A stretch of 33,526 nt of DNA from Desulfuromusa sp. (GCA_029933365.1 JAOZOH010000022.1:1-33526), one strand, 5' to 3'. Counted from the first letter of the stretch, positions 7,027 through 16,170 are shown. Notes: a model not told the origin generated them from the letters alone. Translations and numbers: made by a program.

Positions 7027-8892
7027 ATGATAAAAAATCAGAATCGAAGTCAAGCACATTTTCTTCCGACCTGTCGAAATGAGATGAGTACGCGTGGCTG
7101 GAGCGAGCTGGACGTCTTGTTTATCAGTGGTGATGCCTACATTGATCACCCAGCCTTCGGTACTGCCCTATTGGCAAGACTCCTCGAAAACAAGGGCTAC
7201 CGGGTCGGTATTCTCGCCCAACCTGACTGGAAAAACCCGGAGGCTTTTCGCGCCATGGGTCGTCCACGGCTGTTTGCGGCGATTTCCGCCGGTGCCATGG
7301 ATTCCATGGTTAACCATTACACTGCGGCAAAGAAAATCAGACACAACGATGCCTACACTCCGGGAGGCATTGCCGGAAAACGCCCAAACCGTGCCGTAAT
7401 TGCATACACAGCTGCAATCAAAGGAGCATTTAAAGGATTGCCAACTGTTATTGGTGGAATCGAAGCCAGTCTGCGGCGGCTAGCTCATTACGATTACTGG
7501 AGCGACAAGGTACGCAGATCAATTCTTATTGACAGCAAAGCCGACTTGCTCATTTACGGCATGGCAGAAACAGCCCTGCTGGAAATAACCCGTCGCCTGG
7601 ATCATGGAGAGTCTTTCGACACTCTCAGGGAGATCAGAGGAACAGCCTTTTCTACCAAAAACCATCAGGACAAAGGCATTGAACTCCCCTCCTTTGAACA
7701 AGTTGCTGAGTCTGCTGAAGCATATAATCAGGCATTTAGACTGGCAAGCGAGCAGGAAAATCCTTTCTCAGCAAAAGTTTTGATACAACCACATAGCACT
7801 CACAACCTGATCATCAACCCTCCTGCCCTTCCATTAAACGAGGCAGATCTGGATCAGATTTACAACCTCCCATTTGTCCGGCAACCACATCCTAGTTACA
7901 CAGAAAAGATTCCCGCCTTCGAGCAAATTCGCTATTCAATCACCAGTCATCGTGGCTGTTTTGGCGGATGTGCATTTTGTGCCATAACCCATCATCAAGG
8001 GAAAACCATTCAATCCCGCTCAGCAGAATCAATTTTGCAGGAAGTTGATAAAATTAGTTCTCAGGATGATTTCCGTGGCACCATCAGCGATGTTGGCGGC
8101 CCAACAGCAAACATGTATGGACTTGGTTGTGGCAACCCGAAGGCCGAAAAAAACTGTCAAAGACCCAGCTGCCTCTATCCCGAAATATGTAAAAACTTAA
8201 TTACTGACGATCAACCGGCAACCAGGCTACTGGGGGAAATTCGCCGACATAAAAAAATTAAACATACCTTTATCGCTTCGGGAGTTCGCTACGATCTGCT
8301 CCCTCTGCAACAGCAATATTTTTCTGATCTGTTGCAGCACCATGTCAGCGGTCTGCTAAAAGTTGCGCCGGAATCTACCAGCGACCAAGTCACTGCGGTC
8401 ATGCGCAAACCCGGTGCGGCAATATTCACCAACTTCCTTGAACAGTTTCGGCAACACAACCAAGACCTTGGATTACGCCAGGCAGTTGTCCCCTATCTTA
8501 TCAGCAGCCATCCCGGCTGTACTTTAGAAGACACAATTGAGGTCGCCCTCTACCTGAAACGCCACCGCCTGAAAGTGGAACAAGTTCAAGATTTCACCCC
8601 AACACCAGGGAGCCTTTCCACCTGTATTTACCATACAGGAAAGGATCCATTCAGCGGTAAAACAATTCACGTCCCCCGTACAGCAAAGGAAAGACGGCTA
8701 CAAAAATCTCTGTTACTTTACCATCGACCAGAAACGAGGTCTGATGTTTTAAATGCTCTACAGTTTTGCCGGCGAGAAAATGCTGCACAAGAGCTACTTG
8801 GCAGCCCACACCCTGAACGAAAGAATAGTGATCGGAGGAAAAAGACCAAGCAAAACAAAAGACATAAAATCGAAAAGTATCAACCTTCCTGA
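7027..8892 (+). CDS. YgiQ-family radical SAM protein (UPF0313)
   Basis: A 621-residue radical SAM protein of the YgiQ family. The N-terminal domain (about 1-280) holds the family signatures WSELDVLFISGDAYIDHPAFG and GIEASLRRLAHYDYWSDKVR. The radical SAM core follows with the 4Fe-4S-binding CxxxCxxC at C311, C315 and C318 (RGCFGGCAFC). A further cysteine group (GCGNPKAEKNCQRPSC) follows, typical of the family. The C-terminus is a Lys-rich tail. The physiological substrate of YgiQ is not known. The ATG at 7027 has only a weak ribosome site, so a start a few codons later is possible. Confidence 0.9.
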   Translation: MIKNQNRSQAHFLPTCRNEMSTRGWSELDVLFISGDAYIDHPAFGTALLARLLENKGYRVGILAQPDWKNPEAFRAMGRPRLFAAISAGAMDSMVNHYTAAKKIRHNDAYTPGGIAGKRPNRAVIAYTAAIKGAFKGLPTVIGGIEASLRRLAHYDYWSDKVRRSILIDSKADLLIYGMAETALLEITRRLDHGESFDTLREIRGTAFSTKNHQDKGIELPSFEQVAESAEAYNQAFRLASEQENPFSAKVLIQPHSTHNLIINPPALPLNEADLDQIYNLPFVRQPHPSYTEKIPAFEQIRYSITSHRGCFGGCAFCAITHHQGKTIQSRSAESILQEVDKISSQDDFRGTISDVGGPTANMYGLGCGNPKAEKNCQRPSCLYPEICKNLITDDQPATRLLGEIRRHKKIKHTFIASGVRYDLLPLQQQYFSDLLQHHVSGLLKVAPESTSDQVTAVMRKPGAAIFTNFLEQFRQHNQDLGLRQAVVPYLISSHPGCTLEDTIEVALYLKRHRLKVEQVQDFTPTPGSLSTCIYHTGKDPFSGKTIHVPRTAKERRLQKSLLLYHRPETRSDVLNALQFCRRENAAQELLGSPHPERKNSDRRKKTKQNKRHKIEKYQPS

Positions 8893-8977
8893 TTTTTTAC
8901 ACCTAAACTGTAATTTTTTACCCTAAATAAAATTTTCCTTGACAAGTTGCCCGTTTTTTTGTTTGGTTGCGACTGTA

Positions 8978-8990
8978 AAAACAGTGTTTT
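8978..8990. promoter_or_regulatory. 13-bp palindrome upstream of the acyl-CoA carboxylase operon
   Basis: Perfect inverted repeat AAAACA-G-TGTTTT, overlapping a second one, ACTGT-AAAA-ACAGT (8972-8985). It lies about 130 bp before the carboxyltransferase start and resembles the palindrome upstream of the crotonase gene (2841-2855). Probably an operator for a dimeric repressor of acyl-CoA metabolism; the regulator is unknown. Confidence 0.45.
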
Positions 8991-9120
8991 GATTTCTTTT
9001 TCAAACTAACAAATTTTAACGCCACTTAATATTTAATAGAAGCTTTGATGCCGTCTGGCTACTCCCTCTGTTCATTTTCTAGCCGGACAAAATTTATTAT
9101 TTTTGTAAAGGGATACCAAG

Positions 9121-10845
9121 ATGTCAAAAAACAAGATTAAACCCTCATTGCAAAATCCCCTCGCAACAACAAAAGAAGTAGAATTCACCATTCCAGGTGA
9201 AATTGCGGGCCAAACTGGTGCCTATGAAGAGGTCATGAAAGAAGGCTATGACCTGACTCAACGCCCGATCAAGTCAGTTGCGATCGGTCAAATTGAGAAG
9301 CAGCATTTCAAGAAGAGAATGACAGTTTGGGAACGGATTAAAGTTCTAACCGACAGCGACCCCAACATCCTCTTCCAAAACTGGGGTAAAAACCTGGATG
9401 GAGCTTCACTGGTCACCGGCATTCTGAATATTGGTGGTCGTGATGTTGCTCTGTATGGTCACGATTTCACCGTCCGCGCTGGCTCCATCGATGCCACCAA
9501 CGGTCAAAAACTTGCCCGTTTAATGTACATGGCTGGTGAAAAAGGGATCCCACTGATCGGGATGAATGATTCAGCTGGTGCCTTTGTCCCAGCCGGTGTC
9601 GGTGGCCTTGACGGTTATGCCGAAGCCTTTACTGCTCTACGCAAAATCAGCGGTGTTGTTCCAACTGTTATGTGTATGTTTGGTTTTAACGCGGGCGGCG
9701 GTTCTTACCTGCCACGCCAGGGTAGCTTTGTCATTCAGCCAGAAGACACTTTCTTCGGCTTAACCGGACCAGGTGTTGTTAAGTCAGTTCTGGGTGAAGA
9801 TATCACCCCGGAAGACTTAGGCGGCCCAAAAGTCCATGCTGCAACTGGAGTTACTGATTTAACTGTTGCAGATGAAACAGCAGCATTGCGTACCGCGGCT
9901 CGTCTGATCAGCTACATTCCAGACAATAACCACTCCATGGCACCCTTCCAGGAAACCAGTGACCCCCTTAATCGAAAAACCTGGGAAATCAATACCCTGC
10001 TAAAGAAGGCCTTTAACTCACCAACAGGTTTCAATACCCCGTTTGATGTTTCAATTATTATTCAACAGATTTGTGACCACGGCGATTATTTCGAAATGCA
10101 ACCAACCCGTTCCCGCGAAGCAATCACCGCTTTCGGTCGCTTGGGAGGCAATGTGGTCGGTTTTGTTGCCAATAACTCAGCAGTCGCTTCAGGACAGATT
10201 GATTGTGATTCTGCAGTAAAAATTGCCCGTTTTGTACGCTTTTGTAATATTTATAATATCCCGCTGATCTTTATGGAAGATACGACTGGTTTCCTGCCAG
10301 GTCGTGAGCAGGAAGCACGGGGAATTGTTCAAGCTGGCCGAACCATGCTCGATTCTATCGTTGATGTCCGCACCCCACGGATCCTGTTGATCCTGCGTAA
10401 CGCTTACGGTGGGGCTTATGCTTCCTATAATAACTATCCAACCGGGGCGGATTTGGTTCTCGCTCTACCAACGACCCGCCTCGCAGTTATGGGACCAGCC
10501 GGTAAAGAATTTGTCTATAAAACAGAATTACGCAAACTACGTGGAACAATCAAACAACGGATTGCTGCAGGCATCCTGGAACGTACTAAAGCGGGGATGG
10601 ATGGTAATGATGCAAAGAAAGATGCCGAAAAAGAAACAGCTGAATGGCTCAAACTCGAAGAGGCTACTCTCAACCTGCGATACGAAAAAGAGTTGATGAA
10701 CCCGAAGGAAGGTCTGGCGCTCGGTTCAATTTCTTCACTGGTTATGCCGACAGACCTACGCGAAGTCCTTGGTAAAAACCTCAACTTCTTCCTGCGCCAC
10801 TACAAGCCATCAGCATGGCAAGGGGTACAGCGCGAATTCCATTAA
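9121..10845 (+). CDS. acyl-CoA carboxylase, carboxyltransferase subunit
   Basis: A 574-residue carboxyltransferase of the propionyl-/acetyl-CoA carboxylase beta family: an N-terminal crotonase-like half ([52 protein letters not shown]) and a C-terminal half ([53 protein letters not shown]). It moves the carboxyl group from biotin to an acyl-CoA in the cytoplasm. It sits 64 bp upstream of the biotin carboxylase gene in an evident two-gene operon, with AAGGGA ahead of the ATG. Whether the substrate is acetyl-, propionyl- or another acyl-CoA cannot be read with confidence. No signal peptide or sodium-pump subunit is present, which argues against a membrane decarboxylase. Confidence 0.88.
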   Translation: MSKNKIKPSLQNPLATTKEVEFTIPGEIAGQTGAYEEVMKEGYDLTQRPIKSVAIGQIEKQHFKKRMTVWERIKVLTDSDPNILFQNWGKNLDGASLVTGILNIGGRDVALYGHDFTVRAGSIDATNGQKLARLMYMAGEKGIPLIGMNDSAGAFVPAGVGGLDGYAEAFTALRKISGVVPTVMCMFGFNAGGGSYLPRQGSFVIQPEDTFFGLTGPGVVKSVLGEDITPEDLGGPKVHAATGVTDLTVADETAALRTAARLISYIPDNNHSMAPFQETSDPLNRKTWEINTLLKKAFNSPTGFNTPFDVSIIIQQICDHGDYFEMQPTRSREAITAFGRLGGNVVGFVANNSAVASGQIDCDSAVKIARFVRFCNIYNIPLIFMEDTTGFLPGREQEARGIVQAGRTMLDSIVDVRTPRILLILRNAYGGAYASYNNYPTGADLVLALPTTRLAVMGPAGKEFVYKTELRKLRGTIKQRIAAGILERTKAGMDGNDAKKDAEKETAEWLKLEEATLNLRYEKELMNPKEGLALGSISSLVMPTDLREVLGKNLNFFLRHYKPSAWQGVQREFH

Positions 10846-10909
10846 TCGTTGCGAACTGAAATCTTTTTCGCCTATATTTTAAATTACATGGAAAGTGGAG
10901 ATTAATCCC

Positions 10910-13786
10910 ATGGCACAGAATACAGACTTATATGCAAATAATCCGTTAATTCACAAAGACCGTCGTCTCAGTCAGTCAAGTTCCGATTGGGTTCGTTCTT
11001 TCTCCTGCGAAGCGTTATGTCCCCTCATTGTCTGTCGTGGGCCGATTCGCAAAGAAGCGATGGATGTCTACACAGAGATGGGAATCAGCCATTTTGGCAT
11101 TCTTCTATCGGAAAAAGACTCCATCGTCTATCCAAATGCACTCTCACCGGAGCTGCGCCAATTGACCGATACCAGCCGGGTTCACCGGGTACCAGACTAC
11201 TCGGGTGCCTCAAAGGAAGAACGGGTCGAGAGAATTCAACAAATCATCGATATTGCCAAAGATAATGACTATAATGCCGTATTTTCCGGCTATGGCTTTA
11301 TGGCAGAAGATGATGAGTTTGTTGCGGCAATCGAAGATGCCGGACTCAAATTTATCGGTCCCTGTTCAAAAACCCAGCGTGCTGCTGGAAAGAAGGACGA
11401 AGCCAAGCGTACCGCGTTACAGGTTGATGTTTCTGTCACCCCGGGGATCGACAACGTTACCGCCCGCACCCTACTGAAAAAACATAAAACCTTTGCTCAT
11501 TTAGTTGCGTTAGCCGAAGCAGAAGATTTGAAAATTGACAAGACATTTCTGGATAATCCCGACGGTTCACTGGAAGAACTTGCCGATGCAATTCTCTTTG
11601 CCTCTTATGACAAAGGAATTGACCTCTTCTCAATCGAAGAACTCTGCGCTCAGGTTGAAGTAGAGTGTGCCGAGATGTTCAAAAGCTATCCGGGAGCTCG
11701 AATCCGGCTGAAAGCAATCGGTGGTGGCGGGGGGAAAGGGCAGCGAATTCTTGGAGCCTCGCTATTAACATCTAAGAACCCATCTGAAAAGCAGATTAAA
11801 GAGGCTGCTGCTGATGCTCCCGGATTAGTAAGAGAAATTCTGAATGAAGTTAAAACCAATGGAATTGGCGATAACAAAAATGTTTTAGTTGAACTTAATA
11901 TTGAACAGACCCGCCACAATGAAATTCAGCTGCTTGGAAACGGTAAATGGAGCATTGCTCTAGGTGGTCGCGATTGTTCATTACAGATGCACGAACAAAA
12001 GCTGCTGGAAATTTCCGTCACCCAGGAAAGCCTGGAGATCGAAATAACCAAAGCCAAGAAAGCTAAACTAAAAGAACAGCAAAAAGCTCTGGAAGCAGAC
12101 CTTGCAGTCCTCATGCGAATGGAGGCTGAGTCAGAGCGCTTTGGAGAAGCGGTTGGTCTAGATTCGGCTTCAACTTTTGAATGTATTGTAGATGGCACAC
12201 GCCATTACTTTATGGAAGTCAATACCCGAATCCAAGTTGAACACCGAGTCACAGAACTTGTGTACAGCCTCAAGTTCACCAATCCAAAAGATAAGAACGA
12301 TTTCTTTATCGTTGAATCACTGGTTGAAGCCATGGCTCTACTTGCTATGCATAAGAATCAGCTCCCTCGCCCAGTAAGAATTCCCCGTTTTGGTGCTGCT
12401 GCTGAAGCACGTCTCAATGCCACTGACTGCTCATTATCACCAAGCGCCGGTGGTTACATTCGTTATTGGTCAAAACCAATCGAAGGTGAAATCCGTGACG
12501 ATCAAGGAATTTGCATCCCCAATCCAGATACCAACCAGTTCATGCGCTACCATCTTGCCGGCGCTTACGATTCAAATATCGCCCTGCTTTTAACCAATGG
12601 CGAAGACCGTGGTACCAGCTATGAAAAACTTGCAAAAGTTTTGCGCAGCACTGTTCTGCGTGGCTCTAATCTAGCAACCAATCTGGAGTTCCATTACGGT
12701 CTGGTCAACTGGTTTATTGGCAATAATATCATGGCTAAACCAACCACCCGCTTTGTTGTTCCTTACCTGACTTTGGTCGGCAAGTTGAAAGAAGAAACAC
12801 TAAAGCTGGATATCGTTCATGCATTTCTGGCAATGAAAAAGCATTACGCCAAACTTTATACAGACAGTCCAGATGCGGCCAAAGCTGTCTCTGAAACTCT
12901 TGACCGCAAAGGGACATTATTAACTCGCCCCATGGAAAAGCTCATCAATGACCCACATTTGCTATCCGGCTGGTTAAGTATCAACCGGAAAAAGTTTAAG
13001 ATCGAAAATGGTAACGTTGTCTGGCTTTGTAACCCTCTTGTTATTCTTGAAGAGACCTATGACTATCTGAATATGACCTGGCGCAAAGATGCTCCATCTG
13101 CAGAAGTTATCTGGACCCATGATCGCGACTTGCTGAACAACGCCTTGGCATTTTATGCGGCTTTACGCGATAAGTTTTCTATCAGTAAAGAAGAGTTCGT
13201 AAAACTGAATAACATTCTTAACAAAACTAAACCGCAAGGCGGTTATGACAGTGAAACCTGGGCTGATATTCAGGCAGCCCATGTCGGCTTTGAAATTGGC
13301 CACGAACTCCTCGGTTTGCTTTGTACGGTTGCAGAGAAAACTGATTTCTACGCTTTTAAAGTTGAAGATGATCTTGAGGTTACAATCCCAGAATACCTAC
13401 ATGATCCAGAGTTACAAACTGCAATGAAAAAAGTTCTGGTGCCTCCACCAGCAACTAAAGCTGATGAAGTTGTTACCCCAGGAGGCGGTATGTATTATGG
13501 TCAGGAAGCTCCGGGCATGCCACCGTTCGTAACTGAAGGGATGCACTTTGATAAAGGACAACCATTGTTTATCCTTGAAGTCATGAAGATGTTCAACAAG
13601 GTACCAGCACCATTTGCCGGCACTATAGATAAAATCATCATCGAAGGTGGTGACGGTGCCATTGTTCAGAAAGGACAGCCGTTGTTCAAAGTGACCCCGG
13701 ATGAAAAATTTGTTGAGGTCGACCCAAAGGCATTGGCCAAGCAGAAAAGAACCGTTACTGATGAGTATTTACAAACGGTTTTATAA
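10910..13786 (+). CDS. acyl-CoA carboxylase, long biotin carboxylase/biotin carrier fusion
   Basis: A 958-residue fusion. A biotin carboxylase module occupies roughly residues 20-570: KAIGGGGGKGQRILG ATP loop, RDCSLQMHEQKLLE (lysine matching K238 of E. coli AccC) and MEVNTRIQVEH with the catalytic Glu and Arg. A linker of about 270 residues has no recognised domain. The C-terminal biotinyl domain has the acceptor K893 in EVMKM. Compared with AccC there is an insertion of tens of residues between VTPGIDN and the ATP loop. The ATG at 10910 is chosen because GTGGAG (10895-10900) acts as its ribosome site; the GTG at 10895 is inside it. BirA (28111-29091) would attach biotin. Confidence 0.88.
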   Translation: MAQNTDLYANNPLIHKDRRLSQSSSDWVRSFSCEALCPLIVCRGPIRKEAMDVYTEMGISHFGILLSEKDSIVYPNALSPELRQLTDTSRVHRVPDYSGASKEERVERIQQIIDIAKDNDYNAVFSGYGFMAEDDEFVAAIEDAGLKFIGPCSKTQRAAGKKDEAKRTALQVDVSVTPGIDNVTARTLLKKHKTFAHLVALAEAEDLKIDKTFLDNPDGSLEELADAILFASYDKGIDLFSIEELCAQVEVECAEMFKSYPGARIRLKAIGGGGGKGQRILGASLLTSKNPSEKQIKEAAADAPGLVREILNEVKTNGIGDNKNVLVELNIEQTRHNEIQLLGNGKWSIALGGRDCSLQMHEQKLLEISVTQESLEIEITKAKKAKLKEQQKALEADLAVLMRMEAESERFGEAVGLDSASTFECIVDGTRHYFMEVNTRIQVEHRVTELVYSLKFTNPKDKNDFFIVESLVEAMALLAMHKNQLPRPVRIPRFGAAAEARLNATDCSLSPSAGGYIRYWSKPIEGEIRDDQGICIPNPDTNQFMRYHLAGAYDSNIALLLTNGEDRGTSYEKLAKVLRSTVLRGSNLATNLEFHYGLVNWFIGNNIMAKPTTRFVVPYLTLVGKLKEETLKLDIVHAFLAMKKHYAKLYTDSPDAAKAVSETLDRKGTLLTRPMEKLINDPHLLSGWLSINRKKFKIENGNVVWLCNPLVILEETYDYLNMTWRKDAPSAEVIWTHDRDLLNNALAFYAALRDKFSISKEEFVKLNNILNKTKPQGGYDSETWADIQAAHVGFEIGHELLGLLCTVAEKTDFYAFKVEDDLEVTIPEYLHDPELQTAMKKVLVPPPATKADEVVTPGGGMYYGQEAPGMPPFVTEGMHFDKGQPLFILEVMKMFNKVPAPFAGTIDKIIIEGGDGAIVQKGQPLFKVTPDEKFVEVDPKALAKQKRTVTDEYLQTVL

Positions 13787-13806
13787 ACAAAATTCACACT
13801 GAGAAC

Positions 13807-13840
13807 AAAAAAAGGCTTCGGATTTCCGAGGCCTTTTTTA
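13807..13840. terminator. bidirectional terminator after the carboxylase operon
   Basis: GC-rich stem GGCTTCGG/CCGAGGCC flanked by an A-tract and a T-tract, with a short ATTT loop and one G-U pair. It lies between the convergent carboxylase and DUF3106 genes and can serve both. Confidence 0.85.
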
Positions 13841-13860
13841 TTCACTAACAGTAGTTTAAC

Positions 13861-14601
13861 CTAGAAGATTCCACCACCGCCACCGGGTCCATCCGATCCA
13901 CCGGGTCCATCCGATCCACCGATTCCGTCTGATCCACCGATTCCGTCTGATCCACCGATTCCGTCTGATCCACCGATTCCGTCTGATCCACCGATTCCGC
14001 CTGATCCACCGATTCCGTTTGATCCACCGATTCCACCTAGACCATCAAGTCCACCAGCAACACCACCGGGAGCTCCCATATCAGAATTAGTTCCAAATCC
14101 AGTATTTTGGTCAAAGGACTGTTGTAAGCCCAATGTAGATTTTTTCAGATTTTGACGAAACTCTTGCTTCTGCGCCGGGCTCATTTTCTGCCAGCGTTGT
14201 TTCAACTGTTTTCTGGTTTTTACAGGTAGTTTCTGAAACCTGCTATTCACATTACGGAGTCGCTGCTTTTGCTGTGGCGTAAGTTTCTCAAACTGTTTGA
14301 AACGATCCAGAGCTTTCTGCCTTTGCGCAGGGGACAACTTTTGCCATTCTTGCAACCTCTGCTGTGCCTGTTTACGCTGCTCTGGAGTCATTGACAACCA
14401 TTTATCGGCACCCTTTTGTAGCATTTGTTGAGTTTCAACAGAGAACAAACTCCAACTCTCTGCATGACGCTGTAGTACACGCTGTTGCTGTTGATTTAAG
14501 GAAGAAAACTCCCCAGCCCAAAGAGGGCTAAGAAACGCCAATAGCATAATCACTGACGTAGCGGTGGTCAGTCCTAGTTTCAAAATAATTCTATTTTTCA
14601 T
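13861..14601 (-). CDS. DUF3106 exported protein with Gly-rich repeat tail
   Basis: A 246-residue exported protein. A signal peptide (MKNRIILKLGLTTATSVIML... ending near LWAGEF, residue 30) precedes a helical region of Q/K/R/L-rich repeats of the DUF3106 type (LSPAQRQKALDRFKQFEKLT, MSPAQKQEFRQNLKK; about residues 35-160). The last 60 residues are hexapeptide repeats of IGGSDG and PGGSDG ending GGGGGIF. It is the last gene of the sigma-factor operon, overlaps the preceding gene by 11 bp and has its own AGAGGTGA ribosome site. DUF3106 genes commonly sit beside an ECF sigma factor; the function of the family is not established. Confidence 0.85.
   Translation of the reverse strand: MKNRIILKLGLTTATSVIMLLAFLSPLWAGEFSSLNQQQQRVLQRHAESWSLFSVETQQMLQKGADKWLSMTPEQRKQAQQRLQEWQKLSPAQRQKALDRFKQFEKLTPQQKQRLRNVNSRFQKLPVKTRKQLKQRWQKMSPAQKQEFRQNLKKSTLGLQQSFDQNTGFGTNSDMGAPGGVAGGLDGLGGIGGSNGIGGSGGIGGSDGIGGSDGIGGSDGIGGSDGIGGSDGPGGSDGPGGGGGIF
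13883..14026 (-). repeat. 18-bp tandem repeat in the DUF3106 gene
   Basis: Eight full 18-bp units in phase. Four are identical copies of CCGATTCCGTCTGATCCA (13919-13990), two are CCGGGTCC variants (13883-13918) and two are single-base variants (13991-14026). The unit length preserves frame, so copy number can change without breaking the protein. The identical inner copies imply recent expansion. Confidence 0.95.
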
Positions 14602-14869
14602 GACTCACCTCTTCATCCTGGAGTCTGTCCAACTCTCTATCGTCCATGGACAATAATTCAAGAGGATCAATCCAACCAACATCATCATCCTCGAATGCTC
14701 CCAGAAACTCGATAAGCTCCAGACTGGGTAAGGATGTTTTGTCTAGATCCTGCGCTAAAAGCACAGTCGGACTCAGAATTAACAGGCACAGCGGTATGCT
14801 GACCAGACAACTCCAACTCGTTTTCCATAACTTCTGACAACCATTCATAAAACTCAATATCTTCCGCAT
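14591..14869 (-). CDS. small exported protein of the sigma-factor operon
   Basis: About 92 residues. A basic start (MRKILSFMNGCQKLWK) and a hydrophobic stretch (CLVSIPLCLLILSPTVLLAQ) form a signal peptide. The mature part is strongly acidic (ELIEFLGAFEDDDVGWIDPLELL). Short acidic exported proteins of this type occur between anti-sigma-like and DUF3106 genes in other proteobacteria. The start is uncertain: ATG 14869, ATG 14848 and TTG 14878 are in frame and none has a clear ribosome site. Its 5' part overlaps the upstream gene by 160-190 bp in another frame. Confidence 0.65.
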   Translation of the reverse strand: MRKILSFMNGCQKLWKTSWSCLVSIPLCLLILSPTVLLAQDLDKTSLPSLELIEFLGAFEDDDVGWIDPLELLSMDDRELDRLQDEEVSHEK

Positions 14870-15158
14870 AAAAGTCAAGAGACTCAGGAGAGGTCAATAG
14901 GTTTAATTCAGCTATACCTGGAGCAATCATCTGCATTTGCCGTTGCTGTGGCACATTAAACAACACAATCAAAAGCAATACAACAGTTATGGGAATAGCC
15001 CCCCAAGCTAGGTTACCCTTCTTTTTCTGCCCTACGGTATCCAACGCTTGATACTTCAAACGACTCAATTTAGCCGCAGTAACTGGATCCAGATTATCCA
15101 GAGATTGATCCAGGACTTTGCAGACGTTCTCTTTAAATTCATCTTCTTGGTTACTCAT
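14685..15158 (-). CDS. membrane anti-sigma-like protein of the ECF operon
   Basis: 157 residues with one predicted transmembrane helix (GAIPITVVLLLIVLFNV, about residues 53-69), a cytoplasmic acidic and helical N-terminus (NQEDEFKENVCKVLDQSLDN) and a short periplasmic part. Position directly after the sigma gene with a 4-bp overlap (ATGA) fits an anti-sigma factor or DUF3619-like partner. The last 35-40 residues have unusual composition (LSGQHTAVPVNSESDCAFSAGSRQ) because they are read across the signal-peptide codons of the next gene in another frame. The true end may have been lost by a frameshift, or the overlap may be natural. Confidence 0.65.
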   Translation of the reverse strand: MSNQEDEFKENVCKVLDQSLDNLDPVTAAKLSRLKYQALDTVGQKKKGNLAWGAIPITVVLLLIVLFNVPQQRQMQMIAPGIAELNLLTSPESLDFYAEDIEFYEWLSEVMENELELSGQHTAVPVNSESDCAFSAGSRQNILTQSGAYRVSGSIRG

Positions 15159-15676
15159 GGCTTAAAGTCTCCCAGCTTTTTCCTTAACAGTTCAAGCGCC
15201 CGAAAATAATGGGTCTTGATCGTCCCTTCAGAGCAGTTCATAGCTTTTGCTGTTTCACTGACACTCAAACCCTCCCAAGCTCGCAATAAAAAAACCTGTT
15301 GTTGTTTCAAAGACAGTTTTTTAAGTTCCAACTGTAAACGATCATAGGCCTCATGGTTTCCAGTTTCCCGCTCTGGAGTCTGCCCTTTGGGATCAGCAAA
15401 TTGTTCCAACGGTTCAGCATCATCGTCTTCAGAACATCCTCCCAACCAGACTCTCCAGCGGGAACGAACTGACTCTTTGCGGTAGAAGTCACGTATTTTA
15501 TTTTGCAGGATCTTATAAAAAAGAACCTTCCACTCCGCTTCCGGTTTCTCTGCGTACTTTGCTACAAACTTGCACATTGCATCCTGAACTAAATCAAGAG
15601 CATCATCCGGATTACTGCAGGAAAAAAGTGCCATGCGATAGGCTGGACGCTCTATAGATTTAAAAAATACTTCCAT
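15155..15676 (-). CDS. ECF-type RNA polymerase sigma factor
   Basis: 173 residues with sigma-70 region 2 (about 10-75; DDALDLVQDAMCKFVAKY) and region 4 (about 115-170; QQVFLLRAWEGLSVSETAKA followed by NCSEGTIKTHYFRALELL), the usual ECF size. An acidic linker of about 35 residues joins them. It heads a four-gene operon with an anti-sigma-like membrane protein, a small exported protein and the DUF3106 protein, suggesting response to an envelope signal. AGTGGAGGG precedes the ATG at 15676. I could not identify a convincing self-regulated promoter. Confidence 0.9.
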   Translation of the reverse strand: MEVFFKSIERPAYRMALFSCSNPDDALDLVQDAMCKFVAKYAEKPEAEWKVLFYKILQNKIRDFYRKESVRSRWRVWLGGCSEDDDAEPLEQFADPKGQTPERETGNHEAYDRLQLELKKLSLKQQQVFLLRAWEGLSVSETAKAMNCSEGTIKTHYFRALELLRKKLGDFKP

Positions 15677-15731
15677 TAACTCCCGTACCCTCCACTTAAC
15701 AAGAACGCAATAGACAAAGATCGGTTGACAA

Positions 15732-15767
15732 AAAAAATGGACTGCTCAAATTAGCAGTCCATTTTTT
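15732..15767 (-). terminator. terminator after desulfoferrodoxin
   Basis: A 15-bp perfect stem (15732-15746 with 15753-15767) with flanking A- and T-tracts, 23 bp downstream of the dfx stop. It separates dfx from the sigma-factor operon on the same strand. Confidence 0.88.
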
Positions 15768-15789
15768 CAGTATGAAACAGTTAAAGATA

Positions 15790-16170
15790 TCAGACCTTTG
15801 CTGTCCACAAACCATGGAGATTACAATAGGCACGTGCTGTAACAGTAGTGGCGTTAACATTGAAGATTGCTTCAGCAGGCTGGCCGGGCTGTAAATACTG
15901 ACGATAGACCCTATCCTCAACCAGGATCTCAATCCATTCAATGTAATGGGCATCTTCCATTGGATGGGCAACATCCCCAACCTTAACAGTAACGGAAGCA
16001 TCACCCATTTCAATCACAGGAACATGCTTTTCCGTTGCCGCATCTGTGGTATTTTCAGTCATTCGATCCATATTTTGGCCACAGCAAATCAGCGCTCCAG
16101 CACCACTATGAACAACTTCAACAATATTTCCACAGATAGGGCATTTGTAAACTTCCAGACGTTTTGGCAT
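15790..16170 (-). CDS. dfx: desulfoferrodoxin (two-iron superoxide reductase)
   Basis: Reduces superoxide to hydrogen peroxide without making oxygen, a typical defence of anaerobes. 126 residues, the class I (2Fe) form. The N-terminal desulforedoxin domain has four Fe-binding cysteines, C10, C13, C29 and C30. The catalytic centre II ligands are all visible: H49, H69, H75, C116 and H119, with E47-K48 at the substrate site. The ribosome site AGAGGAG precedes the ATG. It appears to be a single-gene unit with its own terminator, divergent from the structured RNA at 16329. Confidence 0.97.
   Translation of the reverse strand: MPKRLEVYKCPICGNIVEVVHSGAGALICCGQNMDRMTENTTDAATEKHVPVIEMGDASVTVKVGDVAHPMEDAHYIEWIEILVEDRVYRQYLQPGQPAEAIFNVNATTVTARAYCNLHGLWTAKV

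Noticed and set aside
7027..8892. In-frame Sec or frameshift in other genes
   Set aside because: YgiQ and the other main genes run full length for their families; only the HesB gene needs a TGA read-through.
13845..14036. ESVDQT-repeat ORF on the minus strand
   Set aside because: Shadow frame of the 18-bp repeats in the DUF3106 gene; no ribosome site.
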